NCBI GenBank assembly: GCA_030591195.1 | Contig: JAUVBO010000130.1 | Coordinates: 1 to 7,024 of the forward strand | Direction: 5' to 3' | DNA: 7,024 nt | Origin: Pseudomonadota bacterium | Lineage (GTDB): Bacteria; Myxococcota; Polyangia; GCA-2747355; JACKDQ01 | Part shown: piece after piece, positions 4,618-7,024 of the stretch | How the letters are laid out: every line of letters starts with the position of its first letter | How positions within the stretch are numbered: the first letter of the stretch is position 1 | The notes under the pieces: model-generated | Databases searched by the model: none | Told to the model about the DNA's origin: nothing | Seen by the model: the letters and a program-made list of their open reading frames with translations, nothing else | Program-made: the position numbers and the translations under genes

Positions 4618-7023
4618 CTACTTGCTCACCACGGTCAGGGTCGTTGCGCCGGTGCGACCGAAGACCTCCGGCTCGTACATCTGCTGCACCTGGGTCGGCG
4701 GTGCGACGAACTCGCCGATGGTCGTCGCCCGGGCGAGGTAGACGTAGGTGTACTCGCCAGGTGGCACCGAGTCGGCGAAGAGCTGCACCCGGTCGTCGCG
4801 CATCTCGCGGTGATAAAACGGGGTCTGCCAGCTGGAGCGGCGGCTGCGGCCGTGGCGGGAACGGGCCGTGTAACGCACGGCGCGGCGGGTCGCCTGGGAG
4901 GCGGTCATCAGCTGGAAGTTGACCGGCTCGAGTCCGGCGGGCAGCGGGTCGTCGACGGCGACGAAGTGCATCTGCTGCGGCGCGATGATCTTGAGGGTGA
5001 TCCGCACCAGGTCGCCGGCTCGCACCCGCTTGGCGGACGAGCGGGCCTTGCCCGGGTTGCCCCGCAGCTGGTCGAAGGAGGCCGCGCCCTCGTCGATCCG
5101 CTCGTAGGTCCGGGTGACGAAGAAGCCCTCGTCCCAGGCGGTCTTCGGTAGCTGCTTGCGGGCGTAGCGCAGGCGCGCGGTGTAGTGCAGTCGACCGGGG
5201 CCCTCCTTGATGAAGCCGAGCTTGGTGCCGGCGCCGAGCAACTGCTTCATCGGCACCGAGGTCTTCTTGACCTGCAGCGAGCGGCCGGCGAAGCGCTGCT
5301 CGAGCAGCTTGCGCTGGCCGAGCACCACCTTGGCGAGGAAGTCGGGGGGCTGGCGCTCACGGACCTCGTAGTAGCGGTGCAGCCCGAGCAGCGCGTAGAC
5401 CGTCTCCTGGGTGTTGCGCCAGCGCCCGTTCTTGCGCTGCTGCAGCAGGTAGGCGACGAGCTTGTCGACCAGCGGGTGGTCGGGGCGCGCCTGGAGCAGC
5501 GCGTCGAGCACCATCGCCGTCGAGCGGGTGTTGGAGTGAAACAGCGGCGCGTAGCCGTCGCCGAGGTTCTCCTCGACCTTTGCCACCCTGGCCGTCTGGT
5601 GGACCTGGTTGGTCAGGTCGTCGGTGAGCGTGGCGATGACCTGCTTGTCGCCACCGACGGTGATCGTCGCCGAGAGCAGCAGGGCCTTGGCGAAGGTCGC
5701 CAGCCGCTCGCGTTTTTCGTAGAGCGTCGCGAGGTATCCCGACGGCTTGTCGCCCATCTGCGCCAGGACGTAGGTCAAGAAGGCCCGGGTGTCGAGCCCG
5801 TGGGGCTCGGCGGACGCCGACCGGCGCAGCTCCTTCTTCAGGTAGCGCTTGGCATTGTCGAGCACCTTGGTGCTCACCGCGTGGCCGCTGATTTTTGCCT
5901 GCAGCAGGCCCCAGGCGGCGTAGCCCGAGGCCCAGGGGTAGCTCCGGTGGGAGGAGGACCAGTAGGCGAAGCCGCCGTCCCAGCGCTGCAGCAGCTGCAG
6001 CTTGGCGATCAGCTTGGCGACCAGCGCCTTGACCTGCGCGTCGCGGGCTCCCTTCTTGTCCCGCTTGCCCGGCTTGTCGTCGCGGTTGACCGTCAGGCCG
6101 AAGGCACGGGTCAGGTCTCGCAGCAGCACCAGCGGCACCAGCCGGCTGGTGGTCTGCTCGACGCACTCGTAGGGGTAATCGATCAAGTAGTCGAAGCCGC
6201 CCTTGAGCCCGACCAGCGCCGAGGAGGACATGGTTACCACCAGCCCGCCGACGTCGTGGCGCACCCCGCCCGAGGGCACGATCCCCTCGGCGACGGCGCT
6301 GTCGGTGGAGCCGGCGGTGGCGACCGACTCGATCACCAGCGGCAACTTCACCGGGCGCTTGAGCTCCACGCCGTCGGTGAAGTCGCCGAGGCGAGCGTCG
6401 AAGCGGAAGGTCGCCTCGCCCGGGGCGCTGGCGTCAAAGCGGAAGCGAGCCTCGGCCGCGCCGCCGTGCTGCACCCGGACCCGCTGGACCTGGCTGCCGA
6501 CGAGGGTCAGGCCCTTGACCGAGGCGCGCACCTCGACCTCGCCGTCCCGCCGGCTGTGGTTGTGCACCACCACCCCGGCCTCGAGCTTGTCTCCGACCCG
6601 GACCAGCCGGGGCAGGGTCGACAGCAGCAGCAACGGCTTGTTGACCGTGATCTTCGCCTGGGCCATGCCGAACTCGGCGCCGCTGCTGGCAGCCACCGCC
6701 ATGATCCTGAAGGTCGTCAGGTTGTCCGGCAGGGTGAAGCTGACCTCGGCCCGACCCCGGTCGTCGGTGACGACGGCCGGCGCAAAGAGCGGGGTGGAGA
6801 CGAAGCTGCTGCGCACCGCGGGCCGGGCGCGGGCGCCCATCCCGGCACCACCGCCGCCCGGGTTGCCGCCCTTCTGGCCGAAGACGCCGGGGTTGATCAG
6901 CTGGTTGCGGTTGTCGGCGGTGCGCACCGAGAGGCCCCGGTGGGCGTAGAAGATCTTCATCGGGTCGGGCGTCTGGTAGCCGATCAGGCTCAGCACGCCC
7001 TCGTCGGCGGCGATCACCGCCAG
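4618..7023 (-). CDS. Bacterial alpha-2-macroglobulin with thioester (YfhM-like), C-terminal part
   Basis: About 801 C-terminal residues; the frame stays open to the right edge, so the start (probably with a signal peptide or lipobox) is outside. Numbering here takes the GTG at 7017 as 1. The fragment opens with IAADEGVLSLIGYQTPDP, the typical junction before the Gly-rich segment (47-60). The A2M/MG7 domain follows (about 71-165; TPLFAPAVVTDDRGRAEVSF, then LPDNLTTFRIMAVA). The thioester domain, an alpha-toroid (about 262-560), contains Y-P-Y-E-C285-V-E-Q288, the Cys and Gln needed for the internal thioester, then TTSRL and GGFAYW (348-353). The C-terminal MG10 domain (about 610-790) ends with YEPEVFGRT. 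In this family, cleavage of a bait region by a protease exposes the thioester, which traps the protease covalently in the periplasm. The partner pbpC follows 10 bp downstream, as in E. coli yfhM-pbpC. A thioester-less YfaS type is excluded by the intact CxEQ. Confidence 0.95.
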   Translation of the reverse strand: MAVIAADEGVLSLIGYQTPDPMKIFYAHRGLSVRTADNRNQLINPGVFGQKGGNPGGGGAGMGARARPAVRSSFVSTPLFAPAVVTDDRGRAEVSFTLPDNLTTFRIMAVAASSGAEFGMAQAKITVNKPLLLLSTLPRLVRVGDKLEAGVVVHNHSRRDGEVEVRASVKGLTLVGSQVQRVRVQHGGAAEARFRFDASAPGEATFRFDARLGDFTDGVELKRPVKLPLVIESVATAGSTDSAVAEGIVPSGGVRHDVGGLVVTMSSSALVGLKGGFDYLIDYPYECVEQTTSRLVPLVLLRDLTRAFGLTVNRDDKPGKRDKKGARDAQVKALVAKLIAKLQLLQRWDGGFAYWSSSHRSYPWASGYAAWGLLQAKISGHAVSTKVLDNAKRYLKKELRRSASAEPHGLDTRAFLTYVLAQMGDKPSGYLATLYEKRERLATFAKALLLSATITVGGDKQVIATLTDDLTNQVHQTARVAKVEENLGDGYAPLFHSNTRSTAMVLDALLQARPDHPLVDKLVAYLLQQRKNGRWRNTQETVYALLGLHRYYEVRERQPPDFLAKVVLGQRKLLEQRFAGRSLQVKKTSVPMKQLLGAGTKLGFIKEGPGRLHYTARLRYARKQLPKTAWDEGFFVTRTYERIDEGAASFDQLRGNPGKARSSAKRVRAGDLVRITLKIIAPQQMHFVAVDDPLPAGLEPVNFQLMTASQATRRAVRYTARSRHGRSRRSSWQTPFYHREMRDDRVQLFADSVPPGEYTYVYLARATTIGEFVAPPTQVQQMYEPEVFGRTGATTLTVVSK
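6154..6165 (-). other. A2M thioester motif Cys-Val-Glu-Gln
   Basis: On the minus strand 6165-6154 reads TGC GTC GAG CAG, encoding C-V-E-Q preceded by YPYE and followed by TTSR. In A2M and complement C3 proteins the Cys thiol and the Gln side chain of C-x-E-Q form the reactive thioester that bonds to the trapped target. Its presence means the trapping chemistry is probably retained. Confidence 0.9.
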
Positions 7024-7024
7024 C

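Noticed and set aside
5986..6000. CTGCAG-CAG-CTGCAG repeat/palindrome
   Set aside because: It encodes the Leu/Gln run in the A2M helix (KLQLLQRW), so codon use explains the symmetry.
6203..6949. A 248-codon plus-strand frame opposite the A2M gene
   Set aside because: Ser/Thr/Arg/Pro-rich shadow of the A2M coding strand with no motifs.

Overview
The window is about 70% GC and almost entirely coding. The style of the two plus-strand genes suggests a myxobacterium or related Myxococcota/deltaproteobacterium: a short cysteine-rich secreted protein with 'DGDCxxxLC'-type spacing, and a lipoprotein with an Asp/Ala/Gly/Pro-rich linker followed by PD40-type beta-propeller repeats. This placement is inferred from protein style; no rRNA or marker gene is present to confirm it.

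Layout. Positions 2-1515 (+) hold two tightly linked envelope or secreted genes. The first is the 3' part of a Cys-rich protein, open at the left edge. The second is a five-repeat PD40 lipoprotein whose likely TTG start overlaps the previous stop (TTGA). Positions 1519-7024 (-) hold a compact three-gene operon, transcribed right to left: the C-terminal ~800 residues of a large alpha-2-macroglobulin (A2M), open at the right edge; then, after 10 bp, a complete penicillin-binding protein 1C (pbpC); then, overlapping it by 4 bp (GTGA), a small calcineurin-like metallophosphoesterase. The two groups converge with only 3 bp between their stop codons. I see no intrinsic terminator, tRNA, rRNA, CRISPR array, insertion sequence or promoter. 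No gene-free stretch exceeds 10 bp.

How the genes may work together. Bacterial A2M genes are well known to sit directly upstream of pbpC (E. coli yfhM-pbpC). The usual interpretation is a periplasmic defence pair: the A2M traps attacking proteases through a reactive thioester, and PBP1C repairs or modifies the peptidoglycan. Here the thioester motif (Cys-Val-Glu-Gln) is intact, as are the transpeptidase SxxK, SxN and KTG motifs, so both proteins look functional. The third gene, a cytoplasmic-looking phosphoesterase translationally coupled to pbpC, is not part of the classical pair and is the least expected element of the operon. The plus-strand pair looks like a separate envelope or secreted unit of unknown function.
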